A stretch of DNA of 64,000 bases from Pararhizobium sp. YC-54 (lineage in GTDB: Bacteria; Pseudomonadota; Alphaproteobacteria; Rhizobiales; Rhizobiaceae): contig NZ_JAOYTH010000002.1 in the NCBI RefSeq assembly GCF_025847205.1, positions 372,001-436,000 of the forward strand, given 5' to 3'. The notes below the pieces were generated by a model. That model was given only the letters and a program-made list of their open reading frames with translations, did not search any database and was not told the DNA's origin. Position 1 is the first letter of the stretch; each line of letters begins with the position of its first letter. A program made the translations under genes and the position numbers. Of this stretch, positions 14,817 through 23,479 are shown piece by piece.

Positions 14817-15350
14817 TGTCTCTGTCCCTGTTACCCTGGTTGGTTGCGTCGGTAGTCCCTGTTTTATCTGCCTTTTTTAGGCTCCTTTAAGGGGTCGCCG
14901 TCTTGTGCGGCTTTGCCCCTTGAAGGATGTCGGCGGGTTGTTTTTCCCTGCTCGTCTTATGGGTTTGAATATGCAGCAGTGGTTTCAATACACGCTTAAA
15001 ATGCATGATTAATGTGAGACGAACAAAGTTCAAACGATTGGTAAACTTGGGTTTTTGTTAAACATCAGACTGCCTTGAAACGTTGGCTTTTGCCTCAATG
15101 TTTACGGAAAATTCAGGTGCCGATTTCAACCAATCGCTAACCACGCAAAACGGTCGCCCGTTGCACCTTGCAGAAAGAAACAGCGCGGCAGGCCGAATTC
15201 TCTCAGGGAATTTTCAGCGCAAAACCGGCCGGACGTATATTTACGTTTACGTCCGCGTAAGCTATTTTCCCGGCATTGAGCGGTGAGGAGACCGGCTCTG
15301 GCAACGTTTCGCCCGAAACAGCGGTGTTCGGCGAATTCTACGGGAGGGAC
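14817..15350. other. Long divergent intergenic region
   Basis: No gene is supported in these 534 bases. A hairpin AAGGGG...CCCCTT spans roughly 14888-14923 and could belong to a small RNA or attenuator. The part from 14980 on is AT-rich for this genome, as expected for promoters. A candidate operator lies at 15231-15254. Confidence 0.5.
15231..15254. promoter_or_regulatory. Palindromic operator-like site before the DUF2147 gene
   Basis: A 24-base imperfect palindrome begins GGACGTA and ends TACGTCC, with a central TTTACGTT. It shares the TTTACGTTTACGT style with the site at 27788. Such sites are typical of MerR-family regulators of acyl-CoA or branched-chain amino acid catabolism (LiuR type) in proteobacteria. 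It lies about 100 bases before the gene, so the assignment is tentative. Confidence 0.35.
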
Positions 15351-15695
15351 ATGATGAAACGCACATTGATACTCGCTGCGGCCATGACAATGGCGACGGC
15401 TGCCTCAAGCTTCGCCGCCGAACCGATCGTCGGCAACTGGAAGACGGCAAGCGGCGAGACGGCCGCCATCGCATCCTGCGGCGGCAGCTATTGCATCACC
15501 CTGAAGACGGGGAAACACGCCGGCAAGCGCATCGGCAGCATGAGCGGCAGCGGCGAAAGCTATTCGGGCGAGATCACCGACCCGGCCAATGACAAGACCT
15601 ATAGCGGCAATGCATCGATCAGCGGCGCCTCCCTGAAGATGCAGGGCTGCGTTCTCAAGATTCTGTGCAAGTCGCAGACCTGGACTCGGATGTAA
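15351..15695 (+). CDS. DUF2147-type secreted protein
   Basis: A 114-residue exported protein. The signal peptide (MMKRTLILAAAMTMATAASSFAA) ends at an AxA-type site. The mature part begins EPIVGNWKTASGETAAI, the usual start of DUF2147 proteins, which fold as a lipocalin-like barrel and have no firmly assigned function. Four cysteines (C45 and C49 in the first half, two in GCVLKILC near the end) could form two disulfides in the periplasm. GGGAGG fixes the start at 15351 or 15354. A strong palindrome follows the stop. Confidence 0.8.
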   Translation: MMKRTLILAAAMTMATAASSFAAEPIVGNWKTASGETAAIASCGGSYCITLKTGKHAGKRIGSMSGSGESYSGEITDPANDKTYSGNASISGASLKMQGCVLKILCKSQTWTRM

Positions 15696-15703
15696 ATTGC
15701 GCC

Positions 15704-15733
15704 GGCACCCGGCGGGCATGCCCGCCGGGTGCC
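15704..15733. terminator. Perfect 30-base palindrome after the DUF2147 gene
   Basis: The two 15-base halves, beginning GGCACCCGGCGGGCA, are exact complements with no loop. Only a short ATTTCT follows. It is a likely terminator or mRNA 3'-end stabiliser, with a weaker tail than a classical intrinsic terminator. Confidence 0.7.
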
Positions 15734-16082
15734 ATTTCTGACATTCAGCGCTGTGATTTCCAGTGCGCCGGGATTTCCAGCGCGTCGCCTGGCTGGACAG
15801 GGCTTTGCGAGCCTTGCTGACTTCGCATACTCAGGTCCGCGGCCGCCCTTCCCCGCGTTCATCAAAACCTCCCTGCCCCGCTATATTCACGCCTGGGGTT
15901 TCAACCCGCGTTTCAGGCCGGGAAGGCTTTCGGATGGCGGATGCGCTCCTCGAATGGTTGCAAAAGCCGCGAAGATGAACGGGAGATGAACCGAGGTCTC
16001 AGGAAGAGTTCAGTTTGCCTATGCGAAAAGGTCATCATCGAGTTGAACCCCGATCGACACACCAGATCAAACGGACAAAGCC
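15734..16082. other. Intergenic region without supported gene
   Basis: I see no gene with a plausible start and codon use, and no tRNA or clear repeat in these roughly 350 bases. The promoter for the small exported proteins that follow probably lies near the right end. Confidence 0.4.
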
Positions 16083-16256
16083 ATGGACATTCTCGCCCGC
16101 CGCCTGACCATCATCAGCATGCTCATGGTCGTCTTCGCATTGACGCTCGCCGCTGCTGTCAGCGCCGATAGCCAGCGCCGCCGCGACAACTATGCCGGCT
16201 CGATCGCCGACTGCACCGTGCACACCACGAAGTTCTGCGAACAGGCCAAGCTCTAA
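16083..16256 (+). CDS. Small exported or membrane protein with two cysteines
   Basis: A 57-residue protein. Residues 7-29 are hydrophobic (LTIISMLMVVFALTLAAAVSA) and could be a cleaved signal peptide ending VSA. The short remainder DSQRRRDNYAGSIADCTVHTTKFCEQAKL carries two cysteines, suggesting a disulfide-bonded periplasmic peptide. It is followed 24 bases later by another gene of exactly the same length with similar hydrophobic character. Function unknown. Confidence 0.5.
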   Translation: MDILARRLTIISMLMVVFALTLAAAVSADSQRRRDNYAGSIADCTVHTTKFCEQAKL

Positions 16257-16280
16257 GCTCCAAACTCCAAGGTAAATACG

Positions 16281-16454
16281 ATGTTCTCCCTCACCCATTC
16301 CGCAACCATCGCCCTGCGCATGCTGACGCTCGCAGCCCTTTTGATGGCTCCGATGGGTGCAGTTGCCTACAGCAAGGCCTCCGGCCTTGGTATCGGCAAG
16401 CAGGGAGCCGGCCTTGTTCTGTTCGTGACGCTGCAGCGCCAGTCGATGAGCTGA
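16281..16454 (+). CDS. Small membrane protein
   Basis: A 57-residue protein preceded by AAGGTAA. It has one hydrophobic helix (IALRMLTLAALLMAPMGAVAY) and a weakly hydrophobic C-terminal part (GAGLVLFVTLQRQSMS). It sits directly behind another 57-residue hydrophobic protein, so the pair may be co-transcribed. No family recognised. Short length keeps confidence moderate. Confidence 0.45.
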   Translation: MFSLTHSATIALRMLTLAALLMAPMGAVAYSKASGLGIGKQGAGLVLFVTLQRQSMS

Positions 16455-16536
16455 AAGGGCTAACCTGCCCGACAGCTTCATGCCCTTGCACATTTAATTC
16501 CGCTGCCTTCCTATGGACACCCGAGGAAGGAACACC

Positions 16537-16863
16537 ATGCCCATCTTAGCATTCGCCATCTATGCCCTTGCCGCTGTTGCCGAAATTGCCGGCTGCTTCG
16601 CCTTCTGGGCCTGGCTGAAGCTCGACAGGCCGATCTGGTGGCTCATTCCCGGCATGGCGAGCCTCGCCCTCTTCGCCTGGCTCCTGACCCTCATCGACAC
16701 GGCGGCGGCCGGACGCGCCTATGCGGCCTATGGCGGCATCTATATCGCCGCGTCGCTCGCCTGGCTGTGGTTTGTCGAGGGGGTTCGCCCCGATCGCTGG
16801 GACGCAACCGGCGTGACGCTCGCCCTGGCCGGCACGCTCATCATTCTTGCCGGACCGCGCTAA
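16537..16863 (+). CDS. YnfA-family small membrane protein (UPF0060)
   Basis: A 108-residue inner-membrane protein with four hydrophobic segments. The order [49 protein letters not shown] and [21 protein letters not shown] is the YnfA signature. The family resembles small multidrug resistance transporters, but its substrate is not established. The ATG at 16537 is chosen because GAGGAAGGAA lies just before it. Eight in-frame residues upstream are probably not translated. Confidence 0.9.
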   Translation: MPILAFAIYALAAVAEIAGCFAFWAWLKLDRPIWWLIPGMASLALFAWLLTLIDTAAAGRAYAAYGGIYIAASLAWLWFVEGVRPDRWDATGVTLALAGTLIILAGPR

Positions 16864-16888
16864 GCGGGTCGCGACCCAATCTTGTCGT

Positions 16889-16916
16889 TTGCTTGTAAAA
16901 AACGGCATCCTATAAT
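16889..16916 (+). promoter_or_regulatory. Sigma-70-like promoter of amn, possibly leaderless
   Basis: TTGCTT (16889-16894) and a perfect TATAAT (16911-16916) are 16 bases apart. The amn ATG begins at 16922, only five bases after the -10 box. Transcription would therefore start at or within the start codon, giving a leaderless mRNA. No Shine-Dalgarno is visible. Confidence 0.5.
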
Positions 16917-16921
16917 GCCGC

Positions 16922-18424
16922 ATGAGCAAACGAATCTCTTCCCTCTCCGCCCTTTCCATCGCCACACCGGACGCTTTCGAACCGCAGACGTTCGACGATC
17001 CCGCCGCGGCCGTGGATGCACTCTCCGCGCTCTACGAGCGCAACACGAAATTCCTGGTCGATGCCTTTACCGAGCTTGGCCGTACGGGAACGCCGGTCTC
17101 GCGCTATCGCGCCTGCTATCCGCAGGTCAGCATCGAGACCAGCAGCTTCAGCCATGTCGATTCACGCCTGTCCTACGGCTATGTCAGCGCGCCCGGCGTC
17201 TATACGACCACCGTCACCCGGCCGAAACTGTTCCGGCATTACCTGAAGGAACAGCTTGGGCTGCTGATCCGCAGCCATGGCATCGGCGTCACGGTGTCTG
17301 AATCGGCAACACCGATCCCGCTGCATTTCGCCTTCGGCGAAGGCGCCTATGTCGAAGCGGCAATGGCCGAAAACATCGATATCCCGCTGCGCGACCTGTT
17401 CGACACGCCGGATCTGACGACCACCGACGATGAAATAGCCAACGGTTCCTATGAACCGGGTCCAGGCGAACCCTCGCCGCTAGCACCGTTCACCGCCCAG
17501 CGCATCGACTATTCGCTGGCGCGGCTCAGCCACTACACGGCGACCAGCGCCACGCATTTCCAGAATTTCGTGCTGTTTACCAACTACCAGTTCTATATCG
17601 ACGAGTTCTGCGCCTGGGCGCGTCAGCAGATGGTTGACGGCGGCAACGGCTACACGGCCTTCGTCGAGCCCGGCAACATCGTCACCCAGCCCGGATCGGA
17701 CAAGCCCGATTCGGACCTGACACTTGCCCGCCTGCCGCAGATGCCGGCCTATCATCTGAAGAGGAAGGGCCACGGCGGCATCACCGTCGTCAATATCGGT
17801 GTCGGGCCTTCCAATGCCAAGACGATCACCGACCATATCGCTGTGCTGCGCCCGCACGCCTGGCTGATGCTCGGCCATTGCGCGGGCCTGCGCAACAGCC
17901 AGACGCTCGGCGATTATGTGCTTGCCCACGCCTATGTTCGTGAAGACCACGTGCTGGACGACGACCTGCCGGTCTGGGTCCCGATCCCGGCGCTTGCCGA
18001 AGTTCAGGTGGCCGTGCAGGACGCGGTGGCGGAAGTGACCGGCTATGAGGGATACGACCTGAAGCGGATCATGCGCACCGGCACCGTCGCCACCATCGAC
18101 AACCGCAACTGGGAACTGCGCGACCAGCGCGGCCCGGTCAAGCGGCTGTCGCAATCGCGCGCCATCGCGCTCGACATGGAATCGGCGACCATTGCCGCCA
18201 ACGGCTTCCGCTTCCGTGTGCCCTACGGCACGCTGCTGTGCGTATCCGACAAGCCGCTGCATGGGGAATTGAAATTGCCGGGCATGGCGACGGCCTTCTA
18301 CAAGACGCAGGTCAGCCAGCATCTGCAGATCGGCATCCTGGCGCTGCAGAAACTGGCCGCCATGCCGCCGGAAAAGCTGCATTCGCGCAAGCTGCGCAGC
18401 TTCTTCGAGACCGCATTCCAGTAA
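16922..18424 (+). CDS. amn: AMP nucleosidase
   Basis: A 500-residue enzyme that splits AMP into adenine and ribose 5-phosphate in purine salvage. The N-terminal AMN domain shows FLVDAFTELGRTG and RYRACYPQVSIETSSFSHVDSRLSYGYV. The C-terminal phosphorylase-like domain shows GITVVNIGVGPSNAKTITDHIAVLRPHAWLMLGHCAGLR and the nucleoside-site stretch AIALDMESATIAANGFRFRVPYGTLLCVSDKPLHGE. Length matches the family. It ends four bases from the convergent flippase-like gene. An almost leaderless promoter is proposed just upstream. Confidence 0.95.
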   Translation: MSKRISSLSALSIATPDAFEPQTFDDPAAAVDALSALYERNTKFLVDAFTELGRTGTPVSRYRACYPQVSIETSSFSHVDSRLSYGYVSAPGVYTTTVTRPKLFRHYLKEQLGLLIRSHGIGVTVSESATPIPLHFAFGEGAYVEAAMAENIDIPLRDLFDTPDLTTTDDEIANGSYEPGPGEPSPLAPFTAQRIDYSLARLSHYTATSATHFQNFVLFTNYQFYIDEFCAWARQQMVDGGNGYTAFVEPGNIVTQPGSDKPDSDLTLARLPQMPAYHLKRKGHGGITVVNIGVGPSNAKTITDHIAVLRPHAWLMLGHCAGLRNSQTLGDYVLAHAYVREDHVLDDDLPVWVPIPALAEVQVAVQDAVAEVTGYEGYDLKRIMRTGTVATIDNRNWELRDQRGPVKRLSQSRAIALDMESATIAANGFRFRVPYGTLLCVSDKPLHGELKLPGMATAFYKTQVSQHLQIGILALQKLAAMPPEKLHSRKLRSFFETAFQ

Positions 18425-18427
18425 GAG

Positions 18428-19384
18428 TTAACGGCGCGGCGACAGGACGATCGACAACAGCGTGCCGGCAACCGCCGACACGACGATCAGCAGATGGGCA
18501 TTGACGCTGGCGCTGGCAAGCAGGTCAAGGGCAGCACCTTTGGCCGGTGCGCCGAAGGATATGGCGCCAGCCGTGATACCGGCCGGATAGGTGCCGACGC
18601 CGGCCGGCGCATGCACCGGCAGGACAGACGACAATTCACCGCCAAGCGCGCCGCCGAAACAGGCGGCAAGCGGCAGGACGCCCATCGTCGCCAGCACCCA
18701 GGCGAGCACGGCGACTTTCGTCGACCAGTTGAGAACCGTCATCAGCCAAGCCCGCACGAACACCAGCGCATTTGCCGGCAGCCCGGCTTCCACGTCTGCC
18801 AGCAACTTGCCGAGTTTTTCCGGCAGGCGCCGCTGCAAAACGGCCAGCGCGTGACCTTTCAACAGGAACAGAGCCAGTGGAGATACGAGAAAGAGACCCC
18901 ACAGCAACCAGCCGAGCAGCTGTTTTTCACCGCCGACGACGAGACCAACACCGGCTGCGGCAAACAGGGCGTGCAGGTCGAGAAGCCGCATGAGCAGCAG
19001 CGCCGAGGTACTGCGCGTCAACGGCACGGCAAATTCCGAGCGCATCAGGATCGGAAAGCTGGTTTCGCCGGCCCGGAAGGGCAGCATGATATTGAGGAGG
19101 TTATGGACCTGCGTCACGCGCAATAGTGGAAGAAACCGGCCCCGGGTTTCATTCGGGAAATAGTCGTATATCCGGTAGCATCGGATGAAGTAGGTGCCGA
19201 CAAGGAGCATGAGTGCCGACAGCACCGGAACAAGCCCGATCTCGCCCCATTGCCGCAACAGAACCGGCCAGCCCCAGATCCACTGGATGAAAGCGGCGTA
19301 GGCGATGACGGCAACAAGGGAGACGGCAGTCATCCGGTTGCGGACAAGCCATGAGCCCCGGCTGGCATCCTCTCCTGCATTCAT
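18428..19384 (-). CDS. Lysylphosphatidylglycerol synthase transmembrane-type (UPF0104) protein
   Basis: A 318-residue polytopic membrane protein with about eight hydrophobic segments. NLLNIMLPFRAGETSFPILMR and GGELSSVLPVHAPAGVGTYPAGITAG are recognisable blocks of the UPF0104/LPG-synthase TM family, whose members are associated with flipping or anchoring lipid intermediates. It is divergent from the GT2 and GT39 glycosyltransferase genes across an 88-base region. A role in presenting lipid-linked sugars to the periplasm is reasonable but inferred from context. Confidence 0.8.
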   Translation of the reverse strand: MNAGEDASRGSWLVRNRMTAVSLVAVIAYAAFIQWIWGWPVLLRQWGEIGLVPVLSALMLLVGTYFIRCYRIYDYFPNETRGRFLPLLRVTQVHNLLNIMLPFRAGETSFPILMRSEFAVPLTRSTSALLLMRLLDLHALFAAAGVGLVVGGEKQLLGWLLWGLFLVSPLALFLLKGHALAVLQRRLPEKLGKLLADVEAGLPANALVFVRAWLMTVLNWSTKVAVLAWVLATMGVLPLAACFGGALGGELSSVLPVHAPAGVGTYPAGITAGAISFGAPAKGAALDLLASASVNAHLLIVVSAVAGTLLSIVLSPRR

Positions 19385-19478
19385 ATATTTGCTACTTTCC
19401 TGTCCGGTGCTATGGAACGGCTGGTTATCACGATAACCTAAGCGAGAGAACCTGCAGCGTTTTTAAAAGGCTTTGATT

Positions 19479-20501
19479 TTGGATCCCATATTGGAAGCAA
19501 ACAGGGAAGAGACCGGCATCGCCCAGCCGGTCGAGTTGTCCGTCGTGGTGCCGATCTACAATGAAGAGGAAAGCGTCGGACCGCTGGTCGCCCGCATACG
19601 GGAAGCCATGGTGGATTTCGCCAAGCCTTGGGAACTCATTCTCGTCAATGACGGGAGCACCGACGGCACGCTTGTCAGCGCCCGCAAGGAACTCTCCAGC
19701 GGACTGCAGCTGAAGATCGTCGACCTGCAGCGCAATTTCGGCCAGACCGCCGCCATGCAGGCCGGTATCGACCTCGCGTCCGGCAGGTTGATCGCCACAC
19801 TCGACGGCGATCTGCAGAACGATCCGCGCGACATTCCGGCGATGGTCAAGGCGATCGAAGACCGCGAACTCGATCTTCTCGTCGGCTGGCGGAAGAATCG
19901 TCAGGACGGACTGTTGCTGCGCAAGATCCCGTCCTGGTGCGCCAATTACCTGATCGGAAAGATCACCGGTGTGAAACTGCATGATTATGGCTGCAGCCTG
20001 AAGATCTACCAGGCCTCGATCATCAAGCAGGTCAAGCTGATGGGCGAGATGCATCGTTTCATTCCGGCCTGGGTCGCAGGCGTCGTGCCGAGCAGCCGCA
20101 TCGGCGAAATGCCGGTCACCCACCATGCCCGCCAGCATGGAACATCGAAATACGGGATTTCGCGAACCTTCCGGGTGATCCTCGATCTGCTGTCGGTGCT
20201 GTTCTTCATGCGCTACAAGGCGCGGCCGGGACATTTCTTCGGCTCGATCGGCCTTTTCGCCGGCGGCCTCAGTGCGCTGATCCTGCTCTACCTGTTCGTC
20301 GACAAGTTCGTGTTCGGCAACGATATCGGCACGAGACCGATGCTGATCGTCGGTGTCATGCTGTTCCTGTCCTCGGTCCAGTTGATCACCACCGGCATTC
20401 TCGCCGAAATGATGGCGCGGCTCTACTCCGGCGAAAACGACACGTTGCCCTATATCGTGCGCAAGGTCTTCGAGCAGGACAGACCTGATGCTTCGCACTG
20501 A
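19479..20501 (+). CDS. GT2 polyprenyl-phosphate glycosyltransferase
   Basis: A dolichol-phosphate-mannose-synthase-like enzyme of about 340 residues. The GT-A domain shows VVVPIYNEEESVGPL and the metal-binding TLDGDLQNDP. The acceptor region KLHDYGCSLKIYQ follows, then two C-terminal membrane helices (GLFAGGLSALILLYLFV and LIVGVMLFLSSVQLITTGILAEM), as in GtrB/ArnC. These enzymes charge undecaprenyl phosphate with one sugar. No ATG exists near the start. AAAAGG ends eight bases before the TTG at 19479, which I prefer to the TTG at 19473. The 3' end overlaps the GT39 gene by 14 bases. Confidence 0.85.
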   Translation: MDPILEANREETGIAQPVELSVVVPIYNEEESVGPLVARIREAMVDFAKPWELILVNDGSTDGTLVSARKELSSGLQLKIVDLQRNFGQTAAMQAGIDLASGRLIATLDGDLQNDPRDIPAMVKAIEDRELDLLVGWRKNRQDGLLLRKIPSWCANYLIGKITGVKLHDYGCSLKIYQASIIKQVKLMGEMHRFIPAWVAGVVPSSRIGEMPVTHHARQHGTSKYGISRTFRVILDLLSVLFFMRYKARPGHFFGSIGLFAGGLSALILLYLFVDKFVFGNDIGTRPMLIVGVMLFLSSVQLITTGILAEMMARLYSGENDTLPYIVRKVFEQDRPDASH

Positions 20502-21990
20502 TTTCCGTCGCCCGGACGCGATGATTTTTGCCGTCGCTGCCTATTTTGTGCTGTGCGTGGCGCTGCGTGTCTTCATCTCTCCGGCGCTCGAAATCGATGA
20601 AGGCGAGCAGGCCTTCGTTTCGCAGTTCCTTGCTCTTGGCTACGGCCCGCAGCCGCCCTTTTACAACTGGCTGCAATATGCCGTGGTGGAGGCATTCGGC
20701 GTTTCCCTGACGGCGCTGACCGCCCTTAAACACCTCATGCTTTTCCTATGCTGCCTGTTCTATGGCCTCGCCGCGCAAATCGTCATCCGGGACCGGGCGC
20801 TGGCAGCCATCGCAATGCTGGGCGTTTTGACCCTGCCGCCGGTTTTTCTGCTGGCACAACGGGACCTTTCGCACACCGTCTCTGCGCTGTTTGCAGTGTC
20901 GCTGTTTCTCTACGGATTTTTCAGGACGCTGCGCAACCCAAGCCTGTTTTCCTATCTGCTGACCGGGATTGCCGTCGGTATCGGATTGATTTCGAAATAT
21001 AATTTTGCGCTGGTGCCGGCTGCCGCAGTCCTTGCCGTTCTTCCGGAGCGGGATTTGCGTCAACGCATTTTCGACTGGCGGGTGATCGCATCCCTTTCCG
21101 TCGCCTTTGCAATCGTCCTGCCGCATGCCTACTGGGTCGTCAACAACCTCACATCGGCCTCGGCCGGCACCATCAACGAGATGAAGGAAGGCCTGTCAGG
21201 CGGACGTCTCACTCAGGCGGTCAAGGGCATAGTCTCGCTGATCTCGGCCATCTTTGGCGCCAGCATTCTGCCGCTCGTCTTCTTTGCCGCAGTCTTTCCG
21301 TTCGATATCAAGCGTGCCTATCGCGCCGAGAGCCAATGGACCCGGATAACGGGGCGGATGATCTGCCTTTGTCTGGTTGCCGTCCTGATGATCGTCCTTG
21401 GCCTCGGTGCCACTCATATCCGCGAAAAATGGCTGGCCGTGTTCGTCGTGCTGCTGCCGCTTTATCTGTGTCTGAAGATCGATGCAGCCGGGATCGAGAC
21501 GAGCGGCAAGCTCAAGCGTTTCGCCATTCCGCTTTTCATCATGATCTTCGCGGTCCTCATCGGCGTTTCGGCCCGGGTTCTGACCTCGCCGATGCTGGGC
21601 TCCTACAACAAGCTCAATACTCCCTATGACGCATTCATCCGCGAGATCACCCAAAATCACGCCATCCAGCCTGCTTTGGTGATTGCCGACGATACCAATC
21701 TTGCCGGCAGCGTGCGTTTGCAGCTGCCGCAATCAACCGTCATCACGTCATACAAACCACAAGGACCGCTGGCCGCCGAGTGGCGGTCGGCCGGGCCTGT
21801 TCTGGTCATCTGGCGCGGCAACGGAGAACCGCAACCGGCCCTTCCCGACAACCTCAGACGGAAGCTCGTTGAAGGTGGCGTGGCGAGCAGCGATATCGCG
21901 CCGATCTACAGCGCGCCGCCCTACCATCTCGGCAAGGGGAATGACCGCTACGGCTTCGGCTATCTCTGGCTGACGGAGAAAAAACCCTGA
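20488..21990 (+). CDS. GT39-family (ArnT/PMT-like) glycosyltransferase
   Basis: A 500-residue membrane enzyme with roughly ten helices. An acidic periplasmic loop follows the first helix (SPALEIDEGEQAFVSQ), as in the catalytic DE motif of ArnT-type transferases that move sugars from undecaprenyl phosphate to lipid A or other acceptors. PPFYNWLQYAVVEAFG and LLAQRDLSHTVSALFA are family-like. It overlaps the GT2 gene that would make its donor, so the two form a charging and transfer pair. The acceptor is unknown; lipopolysaccharide modification is the likeliest. Confidence 0.85.
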   Translation: MLRTDFRRPDAMIFAVAAYFVLCVALRVFISPALEIDEGEQAFVSQFLALGYGPQPPFYNWLQYAVVEAFGVSLTALTALKHLMLFLCCLFYGLAAQIVIRDRALAAIAMLGVLTLPPVFLLAQRDLSHTVSALFAVSLFLYGFFRTLRNPSLFSYLLTGIAVGIGLISKYNFALVPAAAVLAVLPERDLRQRIFDWRVIASLSVAFAIVLPHAYWVVNNLTSASAGTINEMKEGLSGGRLTQAVKGIVSLISAIFGASILPLVFFAAVFPFDIKRAYRAESQWTRITGRMICLCLVAVLMIVLGLGATHIREKWLAVFVVLLPLYLCLKIDAAGIETSGKLKRFAIPLFIMIFAVLIGVSARVLTSPMLGSYNKLNTPYDAFIREITQNHAIQPALVIADDTNLAGSVRLQLPQSTVITSYKPQGPLAAEWRSAGPVLVIWRGNGEPQPALPDNLRRKLVEGGVASSDIAPIYSAPPYHLGKGNDRYGFGYLWLTEKKP

Positions 21991-22008
21991 CCTCGGGACA
22001 AATCCCGC

Positions 22009-22905
22009 TCATTGGCCGACAAGCAGCTTCAATTCGCCGGGATGAACGCGCAGAGCAACGTCGCGGCCGATCGGCAGCAATTCGCCGTCGATGACGCAGT
22101 TGGTGTTGTGGCGCGCCTTGGGGAAATGCAGGTTGACGGCGGTGACGCTCATCTCGGTGATCAGCGGGCTCTCGCGGAATTTTCCGCGCAGGATATCGAA
22201 GGTCAGCTTTGCGACACCGTGCGGCTTGAGCGGCGGAGCCGTGTAGAATCCCAAATGCCCGCCGGTCAAATCATCGGCATACATCAGCGCGTTTGCGCCA
22301 AAATGATTGTTGGATACGGAGATGGCGGAAACCTTGCGCGTTTCGCGAACGCCATCCACCTCGAACTCGATCTCGAACTCCGGCGGATTAAACATCACGC
22401 CAAGTGCTGCGCGGGTGCTGGCGCGGATCTTTCCGAGCCTTGAGGCAAAGCTGTAGGATTCGCGGTAGCGCACCATGCGGGCATGCAGCCCCATGGAAAA
22501 CTGATGCACGAACGCGCGGCCATCGGCGCTGCCGATATCTGCATCGACAATCCTGCCTTCGGCAAGCACATCCAGCACTTTCCAGATATCGAGCGGCAGT
22601 TTCAGCGCCCGGGCAAACAGGTTCATCGTTCCGGCCGGAATCACGCCGAGCGGCATGCCGTTCTTCCAGGCGACCGCGGCCGCCGCCGAGATCGTGCCGT
22701 CACCGCCACCGGCCAGCATCGCATCCAGATCGTCCCGGCGGGATGTCCTTTCGAGGATGTCAGCCATCCCATCGCCGGAAGCAACGGTGATTTCGATCTC
22801 ATGCCCCGCTGCGCGAAAGACCTCCTCGGCCCTTTTGCTGTAGGCGTCCATATCGGTTGTGCGGAATGTTCCTCCGTCGCGATTGAATATGGCCTTGATC
22901 TTCAT
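22009..22905 (-). CDS. Diacylglycerol/lipid kinase family protein
   Basis: A 298-residue cytosolic enzyme with the DAGK catalytic fold. The nucleotide loop GGGDGT (66-71) and the IPAGTMNLFARAL block are intact. A C-terminal beta-rich half includes NHFGANALMYADDLTGGHLGFY and ends with NTNCVIDGELLPI. Members phosphorylate diacylglycerol or related lipids. It is convergent with the GT39 gene, with 18 bases between the two stops, so a joint role with the lipid-glycosylation set is possible but not shown. Confidence 0.85.
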   Translation of the reverse strand: MKIKAIFNRDGGTFRTTDMDAYSKRAEEVFRAAGHEIEITVASGDGMADILERTSRRDDLDAMLAGGGDGTISAAAAVAWKNGMPLGVIPAGTMNLFARALKLPLDIWKVLDVLAEGRIVDADIGSADGRAFVHQFSMGLHARMVRYRESYSFASRLGKIRASTRAALGVMFNPPEFEIEFEVDGVRETRKVSAISVSNNHFGANALMYADDLTGGHLGFYTAPPLKPHGVAKLTFDILRGKFRESPLITEMSVTAVNLHFPKARHNTNCVIDGELLPIGRDVALRVHPGELKLLVGQ

Positions 22906-23018
22906 TCGTGCTCCTTGCAGCTCATTGGGCTACATATGGCGCGGCACGGGGCCTTTTTCAGCCAGCACTGGTGAAATGACGAATGTTTAATGATTGCGGG
23001 TCCGGGCAGCTGGCCCTG

Positions 23019-23366
23019 CTACGAAGCAGCTTGCAGCACGATATGTTCGTCGCCCCACAGCTTCATTGCCATGATCACCGGTTTGAGGCTGCGGCCCCGC
23101 GGGGTCAGACAATAATCCACCCTTGGCGGCACGACCGCAAAAACCGTGCGCTCGACAAGGCCGTCAGCTTCCAGTTCCCGCAGCTGCTTGGTCAGCATGC
23201 GCTGGGTGACACTGGTCAGGCGGCGGCGGATTTCGTTAAACCGCATCGTGCCGTCCAGCAGGTGATAGAGGATGACGCCCTTCCATTTTCCATCGATCAG
23301 ATGAAGGACGCCCTCGACCGGACAGCCGGGAGAACAGGTCAGGAGCTTGTGGCGAACACGCGGCAT
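23019..23366 (-). CDS. HxlR-family transcriptional regulator
   Basis: A 115-residue winged-helix regulator. CPVEGVLHLIDGKWKGVILYHLLDG, FNEIRRRLTSVTQRMLTKQLRELEADGLVERTV and VDYCLTPRGRSL are diagnostic. Cysteines at 11, 15 and 86 may act as redox or electrophile sensors, as in other HxlR proteins. The start at 23366 follows AAAGGA; a longer open frame upstream runs into the oxidoreductase gene and is unlikely. It is divergent from a zinc-type oxidoreductase gene that it probably controls. Confidence 0.9.
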   Translation of the reverse strand: MPRVRHKLLTCSPGCPVEGVLHLIDGKWKGVILYHLLDGTMRFNEIRRRLTSVTQRMLTKQLRELEADGLVERTVFAVVPPRVDYCLTPRGRSLKPVIMAMKLWGDEHIVLQAAS

Positions 23367-23382
23367 CACGGTATCCTTTTGG

Positions 23383-23400
23383 GTACTATATACACTTACT
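23383..23400. promoter_or_regulatory. Putative HxlR operator in the divergent region
   Basis: GTACTATATAC (23383-23393) is partly symmetric and is followed by ACTTACT, giving repeated ACT half-sites. It lies just upstream of the hxlR-like gene and within the shared 113-base promoter region. The likely target is this regulator, but no consensus for it is known to me. Confidence 0.35.
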
Positions 23401-23479
23401 GTGCATTCTTGCGCTTCTGCACCATAATGCGCATCTAGCCTCCAGGCAAACCCGCCAGACAGACCCGAAGGAGACCACC

